This document shows positions 26,727-37,585 of a stretch of DNA of 64,000 nt, piece after piece; the first letter of the stretch is position 1; the number at the start of each line of letters is the position of its first letter. The DNA lies in the NCBI RefSeq assembly GCF_004297405.1, contig NZ_SCVC01000011.1, positions 62,001 through 126,000 on the forward strand, given 5' to 3'. Origin of the DNA: Reyranella sp. (GTDB taxonomy: Bacteria > Pseudomonadota > Alphaproteobacteria > Reyranellales > Reyranellaceae). Made by a program: the position numbers and the translations under genes. The notes under the pieces were generated by a model. It ran no database searches and was not told the DNA's origin. It was given only the letters and a program-made list of their open reading frames with translations.

Positions 26727-28124
26727 ATGTCCGTCACCGACAGCACCCATCGCGCGCTTCCGGAGCGCCCCTCCAAAGAACATCTGCGTAAGCAGGCCAA
26801 GCGATTGGCCAAGGACGAATCACTCGGCCTTGCCGCTGCGCAGCGACGTCTGGCGCACGAGTACGGTTCCGCCAATTGGGCCGACCTGCTGCGGCGTGTC
26901 GATGAGGCCGCGCCGCTGTCGCCTCTCGGTGCGGCTGCGCGCGCCGGCGATGTGGCCGCTGTTCGACGGCTGCTCGAAGAAGGGCACGCTGCCGACGGTG
27001 ACGGTAGCGATCGCGGGACGCCGCTCTGGCAGGCTTGTGCCAGCAGAGCTTCCGACGAGGCGCGGCTCGCCATTGTCGACGCGTTGCTGACGGCGGGTGC
27101 CAATCCGCGTGACGATTCGGCCGGCGAGGCGGCGTTGCATGCCGCAGCGGCACGCGGGCCGCTGGCGCTGGTCGAGCGGCTGATCGTGGGCAATGCGCTG
27201 GAGTGGCAGGCGGATGCCAAGGGCCGGCAGCCGCTTGCGGTGGCGAAGCACGGCAAGGCTGTCGACAAGGCCGCGATCGTCCAATTGCTTGACCGTTCCC
27301 TGATTGCCGATCCGTCGTTCCGGGCGGCGGTGAAGGCGCTGCAGAAGGGTGATGCGGTGGAACTCGCGCGACGGCTCGATGCCGAGCCGCGCCTGCTGCG
27401 CGAGCGTATCCTCGGCCCGGAGGTCTATCGCCGGGCCAGCCGTCACCAGTATTTCCGCGATCCCAAGCTCTTCTGGTTCATCGCCAACAACCCGACTCTG
27501 ATGAAGCGCATGCCGGCCAACATGGTCGAGGTGGCCGAAATCATGATCGTGCGCGGTGTCGACAAGGCTGATCTCGACTATGCGCTGGAGCTGGTCATGA
27601 CCAGCGCTCCGGCGCGTGAGCAGGGCCTGCAGATGGCGTTGATCGACTGCCTGATGCGGGCGGGCGCTACGCCGACGTCGCGGTCGATCGACATGACGCT
27701 CGCGCATTGGGAACTCGAACCGGTGCAGGCGTTGCTCGATGCGGGCTTGCCGATGACAGCGGCCATTGCCGCCGCACTCGGCCGGACGGAGTCGCTGCCG
27801 GCGTTGCTGCGTGAGGCATCACCCGCGGAAGTGCAACGCGCGCTGGGCCTTGCAGTGATCAACCGCCAGCTTGAAGCGGCACGGATGGCACTCGACGCTG
27901 GTGCCGATCCCAATGTCTTCCTGCCGGTGCATTCGCACAGCCTGCCGATGCACCAGGCCGCCGGTGACGACAATGTCGAGATGATGGAGCTGCTGATCGC
28001 CCGCGGCGCGCGTCACGACCTCCCCGACAAACTGTGGGGTGGCATTCCGCTCGGCTGGGCGATCCACGGCGGCCATGCGCGGGCGCGTGCCTACCTGGAG
28101 AAGCTAGCGGCCCGGGAGGCTTAG
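26727..28124 (+). CDS. ankyrin-repeat protein
   Basis: Protein of 465 residues with no signal or membrane segment. The first 60 residues are a basic helical segment (LRKQAKRLAKDESLG, then RRLAHEYGSANWADLLRRV) that commonly heads ankyrin proteins of alphaproteobacteria. Ankyrin units follow, for example AARAGDVAAVRRLLEEGHA near 77, ALHAAAARGPLALVERLIV near 138 and, near the end, AGDDNVEMMELLIARGARH with PLGWAIHGGHARARAYL. The middle (190-300) is more divergent. The ATG at 26727 has an AAGGGAGA element in front. Its stop overlaps the stop of the convergent gene by a few bases. The binding partner is unknown. Confidence 0.85.
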   Translation: MSVTDSTHRALPERPSKEHLRKQAKRLAKDESLGLAAAQRRLAHEYGSANWADLLRRVDEAAPLSPLGAAARAGDVAAVRRLLEEGHAADGDGSDRGTPLWQACASRASDEARLAIVDALLTAGANPRDDSAGEAALHAAAARGPLALVERLIVGNALEWQADAKGRQPLAVAKHGKAVDKAAIVQLLDRSLIADPSFRAAVKALQKGDAVELARRLDAEPRLLRERILGPEVYRRASRHQYFRDPKLFWFIANNPTLMKRMPANMVEVAEIMIVRGVDKADLDYALELVMTSAPAREQGLQMALIDCLMRAGATPTSRSIDMTLAHWELEPVQALLDAGLPMTAAIAAALGRTESLPALLREASPAEVQRALGLAVINRQLEAARMALDAGADPNVFLPVHSHSLPMHQAAGDDNVEMMELLIARGARHDLPDKLWGGIPLGWAIHGGHARARAYLEKLAAREA

Positions 28125-29347
28125 CCCGGCGCCGATCCCTGCGTGCCGACGTAGACGGCGTAGAGCGACTGGCTGGCGGCCATGAACAGCCGGTTGCGCT
28201 TCGGGCCACCGAAGCAAACGTTGCCGCACACTTCGGGCAGTCGAATGCGACCGAGCAGCTTGCCCTCCGGTGACCAGACGGTCACGCCGCTGTAGCCAAG
28301 GGCGCGACCGGCGTTGCTGGAGCACCAGAGGTTGCCGTCGACGTCGGTGCGCAGCCCGTCGGGTCCGCACTTGATGCCGTCGATCATGCAGTCGGTGAAG
28401 ACCTTGCCGTTGCTGACCTTGTTGTCGGCGCCGACGTCGAACACGAAGACCTCGCCCTTGCCGCCGGGGCCGGTGTCGCCCGGCCCCTTGCCAGTGCTGG
28501 CGACGTAGAGCTTCTTGTGATCCGGCGAGAAGCAGAGGCCGTTGGGATCGGGCACCTGTTGCTCGGTGATGACGAGGTCGATCCGGCCGCTCGGATCGAT
28601 GCGATAGCAGTTGGTCGGCAGCTCACGCTTCATCGAGCCCATGCCCGGCGGTTGACCCAGGGTTGGCTTCAGCCGGCCGGCCGTATTGCTAGGACCGCCT
28701 GCCATGTCGGGCGTGCCTTCGTAAAGCTGGCCGCCATAAGGCGGGTCGGTGAACCAGTAGCTGCCGTCGGGATGCGGTACGACATCGTTGGGTGAGTTGA
28801 GGCGCTTGCCTTCATAACTGTCCGCCAACACCGTCGCCGAACCATCGAGCTCGTAGCGTACGACGCGCCGCGTCAGGTGCTCGCAGGAAAGTTGGCGGCC
28901 CTGGAAGTCGAAGGTGTTGCCGTTGCTGTTGTTGGACGGCAGGCGGAACACGCTCACCCGGTCGTCGTCCTCGAGCCAGCGCAGCTGCCGGTTGTTGGGA
29001 ATGTCGCTCCAGACGAGATAGCGCCCTTGGGCATTCCACGCCGGGCCTTCCGACCAGAGCGCGCCGGTCCACAGCCGCTTGATGGCCGTGTTCGGTTGGG
29101 TAATGGCATTGAAAGCCGGGTCGACCGTGATGACGTCGGGATCGCGGAAGTAGGTCGTCGGCGCACCGTTGGGACCGAAGTCGCGCGGCGGTGTGGTGAT
29201 GGTGGTGGCGGGCGCTGCGGGTGTTGCGGCCGGCGCTTGCGCCAGAGCGAGGCCTGGGGCCAAGGCCATTGTGCCAATGCCCGTCGCGCCGGCTGCTTTG
29301 ATCAGGCCGCGACGTGACAGGTCGCAAGCGCGTGCGTGCTGCGTCAT
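28121..29347 (-). CDS. SMP-30/gluconolactonase-like protein, Tat-exported
   Basis: Periplasmic six-bladed propeller protein of 408 residues. The Tat signal (SRRGLIKAAGATGIGTMA) sits at the N-terminus, then a Pro/Ala-rich spacer. The SMP-30-like blades include WSEGPAWNAQGRYLVWSDIP, NSPNDVVPHPDGSYWFTDPP and IKCGPDGLRTDVDGNLWCSS, which hold the expected metal-binding Glu, Asn and Asp. Family members are lactonases, often for gluconolactone. The ATG at 29347 has GGAGGAG 7 bases ahead; an upstream in-frame ATG has none. A second, cytoplasmic-looking SMP-30 protein is encoded at 60182. Confidence 0.87.
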   Translation of the reverse strand: MTQHARACDLSRRGLIKAAGATGIGTMALAPGLALAQAPAATPAAPATTITTPPRDFGPNGAPTTYFRDPDVITVDPAFNAITQPNTAIKRLWTGALWSEGPAWNAQGRYLVWSDIPNNRQLRWLEDDDRVSVFRLPSNNSNGNTFDFQGRQLSCEHLTRRVVRYELDGSATVLADSYEGKRLNSPNDVVPHPDGSYWFTDPPYGGQLYEGTPDMAGGPSNTAGRLKPTLGQPPGMGSMKRELPTNCYRIDPSGRIDLVITEQQVPDPNGLCFSPDHKKLYVASTGKGPGDTGPGGKGEVFVFDVGADNKVSNGKVFTDCMIDGIKCGPDGLRTDVDGNLWCSSNAGRALGYSGVTVWSPEGKLLGRIRLPEVCGNVCFGGPKRNRLFMAASQSLYAVYVGTQGSAPG

Positions 29348-29464
29348 GAGCGTTCTCCTCCGAGACTTTGTTCTTTGCTCTCTAGGCAACGCGACTCTAC
29401 GCAAGGCGAAGGCTAGGCCCGGCTACATCGGCTCACAACATGCGCGGATGCAACTCTCGGGACC

Positions 29465-30016
29465 TCAAACGTACGTGACCTTCACGATCTCGATCTCTTC
29501 CTCGCCGCCGGGCGTCCGCATCCGCACGACGTCGCCTTCGTGGGCGCGCAGGAGGGCGCGGGCGATGGGGGAGATCCAGCTCACGTGGCCGCGGCCGGGA
29601 TCGACCTCGTCGACACCCACGATCTTCACCGTGCGCTCCTCGTCGCGGGCGTTGGCATAGATCACCGTGGCGCCGAAGAACACCTGGTCGGTCTTGGGCC
29701 GCTTGGCCGGATCGACCACCTCGGAGCGTTCCAGACGCTTGCTGAGGAAACGGATGCGGCGGTCGATCTCGCGCAGGCGCTTCTTGCCGTAGAGATAGTC
29801 GCCGTTCTCCGAGCGATCGCCGTTGGCCGCCGCCCACGACACGACCTGCACGACCTCCGGCCGCTCCTTGCGCATGAGGGTCATCAGCTCCTCGCGCATG
29901 CGGCTGAAGCCGTCGGGAGTCATGTAGTTCTTGGCGCCGGCTGGCAGACCGCCGACATCGTCGGGCAGGTCGTCCTCGTCGTCGCCGTCGCTTTCCTTGG
30001 TGAAGGCCTTGCTCAT
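29465..30016 (-). CDS. greB: transcription elongation factor GreB
   Basis: Protein of 183 residues that rescues backtracked RNA polymerase by stimulating transcript cleavage. After an acidic leader (ESDGDDEDD) come the coiled-coil arm (MREELMTLMRKERPEVVQ, ENGDYLYGKKRLREIDRRIR) with acidic tip residues, and the C-terminal FKBP-like domain (VFFGATVIYANARDEER, then ISPIARALLRAHEGD). It diverges from ureD with only 30 bases between the starts, so their promoters overlap or sit inside coding sequence. The length, about 25 residues above E. coli GreB, is due to the leader. Confidence 0.9.
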   Translation of the reverse strand: MSKAFTKESDGDDEDDLPDDVGGLPAGAKNYMTPDGFSRMREELMTLMRKERPEVVQVVSWAAANGDRSENGDYLYGKKRLREIDRRIRFLSKRLERSEVVDPAKRPKTDQVFFGATVIYANARDEERTVKIVGVDEVDPGRGHVSWISPIARALLRAHEGDVVRMRTPGGEEEIEIVKVTYV

Positions 30017-30046
30017 TTCGGTCCTTAATCTATCAAGTCGGGGCGG

Positions 30047-30868
30047 ATGAAAACCAGCTCCTCCCGCTCTCCTTTGCAGCGTGCGTCCGGCGAAAGCCGC
30101 GTCGTCTTCGAACGGCGCGACGGCCAGACGCGGCTCGCTGACCTCTATCAACGCGATCCCTGCCGGGTTTTGTTCCCGGTGCCGGAGCCGGGCGAACCGC
30201 CGCAGGCCGTGATGATCACGACTTCGGGCGGCGTCACCGACGGCGATTCTCTCGCGATGGCGGTCGAGATCGGCCCCGACGCCGAGGCGGTCGCCACGAC
30301 CCAGGCGGCGGAGAAGATTTACCGCGCCGCCAAGGGCGGTGGCCATTGCGGCATCGACGTCCGGCTGGCTGTTGCTGCAGGGGCCACGCTGGAGTGGCTG
30401 CCGCAGGAGACCATCGTCTTTGAGCGCGCGCGCTTGAAGCGCAGGACCGTCGCGGAGGTGGCCGAGGGCGGTGTGCTGCTCGCCTGCGAAATGGTGGTGC
30501 TGGGCCGCGGTGCGTCCGGCGAGCGCTTTACCTCGGGCTTGCTGCTCGACTCCTGGTCGGTGCGGCGGGCTGGCCGGCTGGTTTGGACAGATACTTTGCG
30601 CGTCGAGGGCGAGACACCGGATGGCGCAGGCTTCGGTGCGGCCAATGCGCTGGCGACCGTCATCGGCGTTTGGGAGGAACCGCAACAGCGTTTCGAGGAA
30701 GCCCGCGCCTTGCTGGACGCTGCAGATGAAGTGCGTGCCGGCGTCACCCTGGTGAACGGTATCCTCGTCGCGCGTCTGCTGGGTGAGGCGACGGCCGTGC
30801 GCGCCGCGACTATCCGCTTTCTCACCGCGTTTCGCGGACGACGTCTGCCGCGCGTTTGGCATGTTTGA
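30047..30868 (+). CDS. ureD: urease accessory protein UreD
   Basis: Protein of 273 residues that acts as scaffold in the UreD-UreF-UreG complex that loads nickel into urease. Recognisable family segments are VMITTSGGVTDGDSLAMAVEIG, TTQAAEKIYRA, and WLPQETIVFERARLKRRT. It opens the urease locus, which runs without interruption to urtE on the plus strand. The 65-base gap to ureA contains a likely promoter, so ureD may be read separately from the structural genes. The short gap to greB upstream leaves little room for a promoter of its own. Confidence 0.92.
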   Translation: MKTSSSRSPLQRASGESRVVFERRDGQTRLADLYQRDPCRVLFPVPEPGEPPQAVMITTSGGVTDGDSLAMAVEIGPDAEAVATTQAAEKIYRAAKGGGHCGIDVRLAVAAGATLEWLPQETIVFERARLKRRTVAEVAEGGVLLACEMVVLGRGASGERFTSGLLLDSWSVRRAGRLVWTDTLRVEGETPDGAGFGAANALATVIGVWEEPQQRFEEARALLDAADEVRAGVTLVNGILVARLLGEATAVRAATIRFLTAFRGRRLPRVWHV

Positions 30869-30876
30869 TGCAACTC

Positions 30877-30904
30877 TTTGACGAAATGGATGCCGCGCTA
30901 TAGT
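30877..30904 (+). promoter_or_regulatory. possible sigma-70 type promoter for ureA
   Basis: TTTGAC (or TTGACG one base later) is followed after 15-16 bases by TATAGT, in the 65-base gap between ureD and ureA. The spacing is a little short for the house-keeping consensus but both hexamers are good. The start of ureA is about 30 bases downstream with a GGGGG ribosome site. This would let the structural genes be transcribed apart from ureD. Confidence 0.4.
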
Positions 30905-30933
30905 CCGGCCCAGCCGCCAGGGGGAAACGGTCG

Positions 30934-31236
30934 ATGAATCTGACGCCACGTGAGAAAGACAAGCTTCTGGTGGCCATGGCGGCCGTTGTGGCGCGCCGCC
31001 GTCTCGAGCGCGGCGTGAAGCTCAACTACCCCGAGGCCGTGGCCCTCATCACCGATTTCGTCGTCGAAGGCGCGCGCGATGGCCGATCGGTCGCCGACCT
31101 GATGCGTGACGGTGCTCATGTGATCGGCCGCGCCCAGGTGATGGAGGGTGTCGCCGACATGCTGGCGGAAATCCAGGTCGAGGCGACCTTTCCCGACGGC
31201 ACCAAGCTCGTCACCGTCCACGCCCCGATCCGCTGA
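30934..31236 (+). CDS. ureA: urease gamma subunit
   Basis: Smallest urease subunit, 100 residues, the standard length. The sequence begins [17 protein letters not shown] and holds [20 protein letters not shown] and the C-terminal [20 protein letters not shown], all diagnostic for UreA. Together with the downstream fused subunit it makes the urease holoenzyme, which hydrolyses urea to ammonia and carbamate in the cytoplasm. It is a separate gene, unlike the Helicobacter arrangement where gamma and beta are fused. The next gene starts 11 bases after its stop. Confidence 0.96.
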   Translation: MNLTPREKDKLLVAMAAVVARRRLERGVKLNYPEAVALITDFVVEGARDGRSVADLMRDGAHVIGRAQVMEGVADMLAEIQVEATFPDGTKLVTVHAPIR

Positions 31237-31247
31237 GGAGAGACGCC

Positions 31248-33293
<2,046 letters not shown>

Positions 33294-33295
33294 CC

Positions 33296-33784
33296 ATGAA
33301 ACGAGCCATCGACGTCGTACGTGCCGGTCATTGGCCGGCGCCGGAGCGCATCGACACCGTGACCCTGCTGTTCGACGACCGGTATCGTCGGCGCCTGCGC
33401 ATGCTGGGCGACGGCGGGCTCGACTTCCTGCTCGATCTGGTCGAGCCGGTCGTTCTGCATACCGGCGACGGGCTGCAATTGGAGGAAGGGGGCTTCGTCG
33501 AGGTGAAGGCGGCGGAAGAGGATCTCGTCGAGGTGCGCGGCCGCGATGCTGCAGCCTTCGCGCGGATCGCCTGGCATCTCGGCAATCGCCATCTGCCGAC
33601 GCAGATCGATCACGACCGCCTTCTGATTCGCGACGATCACGTCATCGTCGACATGCTGAGGGGGCTGGGCGCTGAGGTACGCAAGGTGCGCGTGCCCTTC
33701 GATCCCGAGGGCGGTGCCTACGGCCAGCACAATCATGATACCGGTCATCGCCATGGCGAACTGCATCCGGAGCGCCATGGCTAG
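33296..33784 (+). CDS. ureE: urease accessory protein UreE (nickel chaperone)
   Basis: Protein of 162 residues that delivers nickel to the urease assembly complex. The N-terminal domain (VTLLFDDRYRRRLRMLGDGG) and the metal-binding domain (YHLGNRH-like WHLGNRHLPTQIDHDRLLI) are clear, and the C-terminus is a His-rich tail (YGQHNHDTGHRHGELHPERH). It starts 2 bases after the stop of the urease gene and overlaps the start of ureF by 8 bases. The His tail suggests it also stores nickel. Confidence 0.92.
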   Translation: MKRAIDVVRAGHWPAPERIDTVTLLFDDRYRRRLRMLGDGGLDFLLDLVEPVVLHTGDGLQLEEGGFVEVKAAEEDLVEVRGRDAAAFARIAWHLGNRHLPTQIDHDRLLIRDDHVIVDMLRGLGAEVRKVRVPFDPEGGAYGQHNHDTGHRHGELHPERHG

Positions 33785-34460
33785 GGATCCGCTTTATCGG
33801 TTGCTGGCCTGGCTGTCGCCGGCCTATCCGATCGGTGCCTTCAGCTATAGCCACGGTGTCGAGACTGCCATCGAAGAAGGCTTCATCAGGGATCGGGCGT
33901 CGCTGATCGCCTGGCTGCGCAGCGTCGTGGCCGAGGGAACGGGGCGGGTCGATGGTGCATTGTTCGCTGCGGCCTGGCGTGCCGCGAGCGAGAAAGATTG
34001 GGTGGCGTTCGACACCATTGCCGAACGCGCAGCGGCTTGGCGCGGCACGTCGGAAATGGCGCTGGAATCGCGCCAGCAGGGCGGCTCGTTCTTGTCGATC
34101 ACGCGCACCGCCTGGCCGCACGCTGAACTCGATGCGGCGGATCTACGATTGCACGGGGAGATCGCGCTGCCTGTCGCAGTGGCGCTGGCCGCCGCGGTGC
34201 ATGCAATTCCGCTGGAGGCGGCTCTTGGCGGCTATCTGCATGCCTTCGCGGCCAACCTGATTTCGGCTGCCGTACGTGCAGTTCCGCTCGGGCAGAGCGA
34301 TGGACAAAGGGCGCTTGCGGCTTTGGAGAATACGGTGAATGAAACGGTCGCGGCGGCGCTGGCGGTCGAGTCGCTGGACGAGGTCGGCACGGCGACGCCC
34401 TTGCTCGATTGGTGCTCGCTGCGGCACGAAACACAGTACACGAGGCTTTTTCGCTCATGA
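33777..34460 (+). CDS. ureF: urease accessory protein UreF
   Basis: All-helical protein of 227 residues that binds UreD and gates UreG during nickel insertion. It begins MARDPLYRLLAWLSPAYPIGAFSYSHGVETAIEEG, a hallmark of UreF. The ATG at 33777 lies inside the ureE end, so the two genes overlap by 8 bases; an ATG at 33714 in the same frame lies deep within ureE and is unlikely. Its stop codon overlaps the next start (ATGA), so translation of the following membrane gene is coupled to it. Confidence 0.92.
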   Translation: MARDPLYRLLAWLSPAYPIGAFSYSHGVETAIEEGFIRDRASLIAWLRSVVAEGTGRVDGALFAAAWRAASEKDWVAFDTIAERAAAWRGTSEMALESRQQGGSFLSITRTAWPHAELDAADLRLHGEIALPVAVALAAAVHAIPLEAALGGYLHAFAANLISAAVRAVPLGQSDGQRALAALENTVNETVAAALAVESLDEVGTATPLLDWCSLRHETQYTRLFRS

Positions 34461-34881
34461 CAATGTTCTTGGCTTTGCTGTTGACCATGGGCGTCGGCGC
34501 CATTGCTGTGGTGCACGCCATGTGGGGCACGGGCAGCCATTGGCCTGAGGAGAGCGAGGAAGCGCTCGTCCGCAGCGTCGTGGGCGATGGCCGGCGCCGC
34601 ATGCCGCCGGCCTGGCAGTGTTTCGCCATAGCGCTGGTGCTGACTGTGATGGCCCTTTGGCCCTGGTATGCGTTGGGCCGGATGACCGATCCGCGCGTTT
34701 TGGCCGGCACCTACGTGATCGCCGGCATCTTCATCGCCCGCTGCGTGGCAGGCTACAGCATGCGCTGGAAGAGCCATTTCACGGTCGAGCCCTTCGCCAC
34801 CCGAAACAGGAAGTATTATTCGCCCTACTGCTTGCTGATGGGCGTAGGATACATCGCCCTCGCGGCCGGAGAACTCGACCT

Positions 34882-34885
<4 letters not shown>
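34457..34885 (+). CDS. DUF3995 family membrane protein within the urease operon
   Basis: Small integral membrane protein of 142 residues with four likely helices: [20 protein letters not shown] at the start, [36 protein letters not shown] and the C-terminal [12 protein letters not shown]. The segment [21 protein letters not shown] is typical of DUF3995 proteins, whose function is unknown. It overlaps ureF and ureG by four bases on each side, so it is made together with the accessory proteins. A role in nickel handling, urea or ammonia movement can be imagined, but nothing in the sequence proves it. The one His ([12 protein letters not shown]) pair near the start could bind metal. Confidence 0.8.
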
Positions 34886-35508
<623 letters not shown>

Positions 35509-35534
35509 AGCGTTCAAATCGAAGCGGTGTACCC

Positions 35535-36104
35535 ATGACCAGGATCGTCTCTCTCATCGTCCTCCTTTGCGCAGCCGCCAGCCCGGCTTTGGCTCATCCG
35601 GGCCACGACACGTCGGGCTTTGCCCACCCCTTCACAGGCTGGGACCATCTGCTGGCCATGGTGGGCGTGGGCCTGTGGGCCTCGCTGCTGTCGGCCAAGC
35701 GCCCCGCTGCCGCCTACCTGGTTCCTTCGGCCTTCGTCATCATGATGCTTCTCGGGGCAGCTGCCGGATTCGCAGGCATAAAACTGCCTCTCGTTGAGGC
35801 GGCGATCGCCGTTTCGGTGTTGGTCCTGGGCGCTCTGGTCGTCGGTGCAGTTCGTATGCCATTGGCGGCCGCCATGGCGGTGGTCGGTCTGTTCGCCATC
35901 TTCCATGGCTACGCCCATGCCTTCGAGGCGCCGTCGGTCGGCACCGGCGGGTTCATCCTGGGCTTCACGGCGGCGACCATCCTGCTCCACGCCATCGGCT
36001 TGGGACTCGGCTGGGTTGCACGGAGGGCAGTCGGCGACCTGGGATTGCGGGCACTCGGCGGCGCGGTCATGGCTGGTGGTGCGCTGGCCCTGATCGCCAA
36101 CTGA
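35535..36104 (+). CDS. ureJ: HupE/UreJ-type nickel transporter
   Basis: Membrane protein of 189 residues, likely a secondary nickel importer that feeds urease. It has a signal-like N-terminus (LIVLLCAAASPALAHPGHD), so the mature N-terminus begins with a His-containing HPGH. Next is GFAHPFTGWDHLLAMVGVGLWA, the family signature, and then five or six helices with FHGYAHAFEA near residue 130. HupE and UreJ are not separable by sequence alone; the operon position favours UreJ. It ends 93 bases before urtA. Confidence 0.9.
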   Translation: MTRIVSLIVLLCAAASPALAHPGHDTSGFAHPFTGWDHLLAMVGVGLWASLLSAKRPAAAYLVPSAFVIMMLLGAAAGFAGIKLPLVEAAIAVSVLVLGALVVGAVRMPLAAAMAVVGLFAIFHGYAHAFEAPSVGTGGFILGFTAATILLHAIGLGLGWVARRAVGDLGLRALGGAVMAGGALALIAN

Positions 36105-36131
36105 GCCTTTCAACAGGCCGCTTTCCGAGTT

Positions 36132-36147
36132 TGGCACGACTTTCGCT
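36132..36147 (+). promoter_or_regulatory. sigma-54 (RpoN) promoter for urtABCDE
   Basis: TGGCACGACTTTCGCT matches the sigma-54 consensus TGGCAC-N5-TTGCW with one mismatch (TCGC for TTGC), and the invariant GG and GC are exactly 10 bases apart. Transcription would start near 36158, about 40 bases before the urtA ATG, which is preceded by AAGGAG at 36187-36192. It fits nitrogen control of urea uptake through NtrC; I could not find a clear NtrC site in the short region upstream. Confidence 0.65.
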
Positions 36148-36197
36148 TTCCTGATCTTCGGCGGGGAGATTCCGTCGGGAAGATCAAGGAGAGCGGG

Positions 36198-37493
36198 ATG
36201 AACTTGGGAACGATCATGCGGACGGGCCTCGTGGCCGCCGGCCTGTTGGCCAGCGCCGCGACTGGCGCGCTCGCGCAAGGGGCACCGCCGATCAAGGTCG
36301 GCATTCTGCATTCACTGTCCGGCACGATGGCGATCAGCGAGACGACCCTGAAGGACGTCATGCTGATGCTGATCGAAGAGCAGAATAAGAAGGGCGGCGT
36401 TCTCGGCCGCAAGCTCGAAGCGGTCGTCGTCGACCCGGCCTCGAATTGGCCGTTGTTCGCCGAAAAGGCCCGCGAGCTCCTGCAGAAAGACAAGGTCGCG
36501 GCGGTGTTCGGCTGCTGGACCTCGGTCAGCCGCAAGTCGGTGCTGCCGGTGTTCGAGGAGCTGAACGGCATCCTCTTCTACCCGGTCCAGTACGAGGGTG
36601 AGGAAAGCTCGCGCAACGTGTTCTACACCGGCGCGGCTCCCAACCAGCAGGCGATCCCGGCCGTCGACTATCTGATGGCCAACGAGAAGGTGCAGCGCTG
36701 GGTTCTCGCCGGCACCGACTACGTCTATCCGCGCACGACCAACAAGATTCTCGAAGCCTATCTCAAGTCCAAGGGCGTCGCGCAGGAAGACATCCTGATC
36801 AACTACACGCCGTTCGGTCACTCCGACTGGCAGTCGATCGTCGCCGACATCAAGAAGTTCGGCTCGGCCGGCAAGAAGACCGCCGTGGTCTCGACCATCA
36901 ACGGTGACGCCAACGTCCCGTTCTACAAGGAACTCGGCAACCAGGGCATCAAGGCCAAGGACATCCCGGTCGTCGCCTTCTCGGTCGGCGAGGAAGAGCT
37001 GGCCGGCATCGACACCAAGCCGCTGATCGGCCATCTCGCCGCCTGGAACTACTTCCAGTCGGTGAAGGACCCGACCAACGAGGCCTTCATCAAGACCTGG
37101 CAGACCTTCACCAAGAACCCCAAGCGGGTGACCAACGATCCGATGGAAGCCCATGTAATCGGCTTCAATATGTGGATCGAGGCGGTGAAGAAGGCGGGCA
37201 CCACCGACTCCGACGCCGTCATCGATGCGATGATCGGCGTGTCGGTGCCCAACCTGACGGGTGGCTATTCGGCCATGTTGCCGAACCATCACATCACCAA
37301 GCCGGTTCTGATCGGCGAGATCCAGGGCAACGGTCAGTTCGACGTCGTCTCGCAGACCAACGGCCTGGTGCTGGGTGACGAGTGGTCCGACTACCTGCCG
37401 GACTCGAAGGACCTGATCTCCGATTGGCGCAAGCCGATGAACTGCGGCAACTTCAATGTCGCCACAGGAAAGTGCGGCGGTAAGGGCAAGTAG
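36198..37493 (+). CDS. urtA: urea ABC transporter substrate-binding protein
   Basis: Periplasmic urea-binding protein of 431 residues, close to the usual UrtA length. The signal peptide covers about residues 1-28 (MRTGLVAAGLLASAATGALA). Mature features include KVGILHSLSGTMAISETTLKD, VFGCWTSVSRKSVLPVFEE and NGILFYPVQYEGEESS, which carry the urea-contacting residues in this family. It is the first gene of the high-affinity urea uptake operon and is followed by a strong hairpin, which should keep its mRNA more abundant than that for the membrane parts. Confidence 0.96.
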   Translation: MNLGTIMRTGLVAAGLLASAATGALAQGAPPIKVGILHSLSGTMAISETTLKDVMLMLIEEQNKKGGVLGRKLEAVVVDPASNWPLFAEKARELLQKDKVAAVFGCWTSVSRKSVLPVFEELNGILFYPVQYEGEESSRNVFYTGAAPNQQAIPAVDYLMANEKVQRWVLAGTDYVYPRTTNKILEAYLKSKGVAQEDILINYTPFGHSDWQSIVADIKKFGSAGKKTAVVSTINGDANVPFYKELGNQGIKAKDIPVVAFSVGEEELAGIDTKPLIGHLAAWNYFQSVKDPTNEAFIKTWQTFTKNPKRVTNDPMEAHVIGFNMWIEAVKKAGTTDSDAVIDAMIGVSVPNLTGGYSAMLPNHHITKPVLIGEIQGNGQFDVVSQTNGLVLGDEWSDYLPDSKDLISDWRKPMNCGNFNVATGKCGGKGK

Positions 37494-37532
37494 GTCCCCG
37501 CGCCGCAGTCGTTAAGTTGCAACCCACAGGGG

Positions 37533-37556
37533 CGGGGCGACTTTCGAGTCGCCCCG
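37533..37556 (+). terminator. intra-operon hairpin between urtA and urtB
   Basis: A perfect 10-bp stem (CGGGGCGACT with AGTCGCCCCG) closed by a TTCG tetraloop, 40 bases after the urtA stop and 30 bases before urtB. Only TTCT follows, so it is probably a partial terminator or a block to 3' exonucleases that raises urtA over urtBCDE expression. Confidence 0.65.
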
Positions 37557-37585
37557 TTCTCACCTCCGGGCAAGTTTTCAAACCT

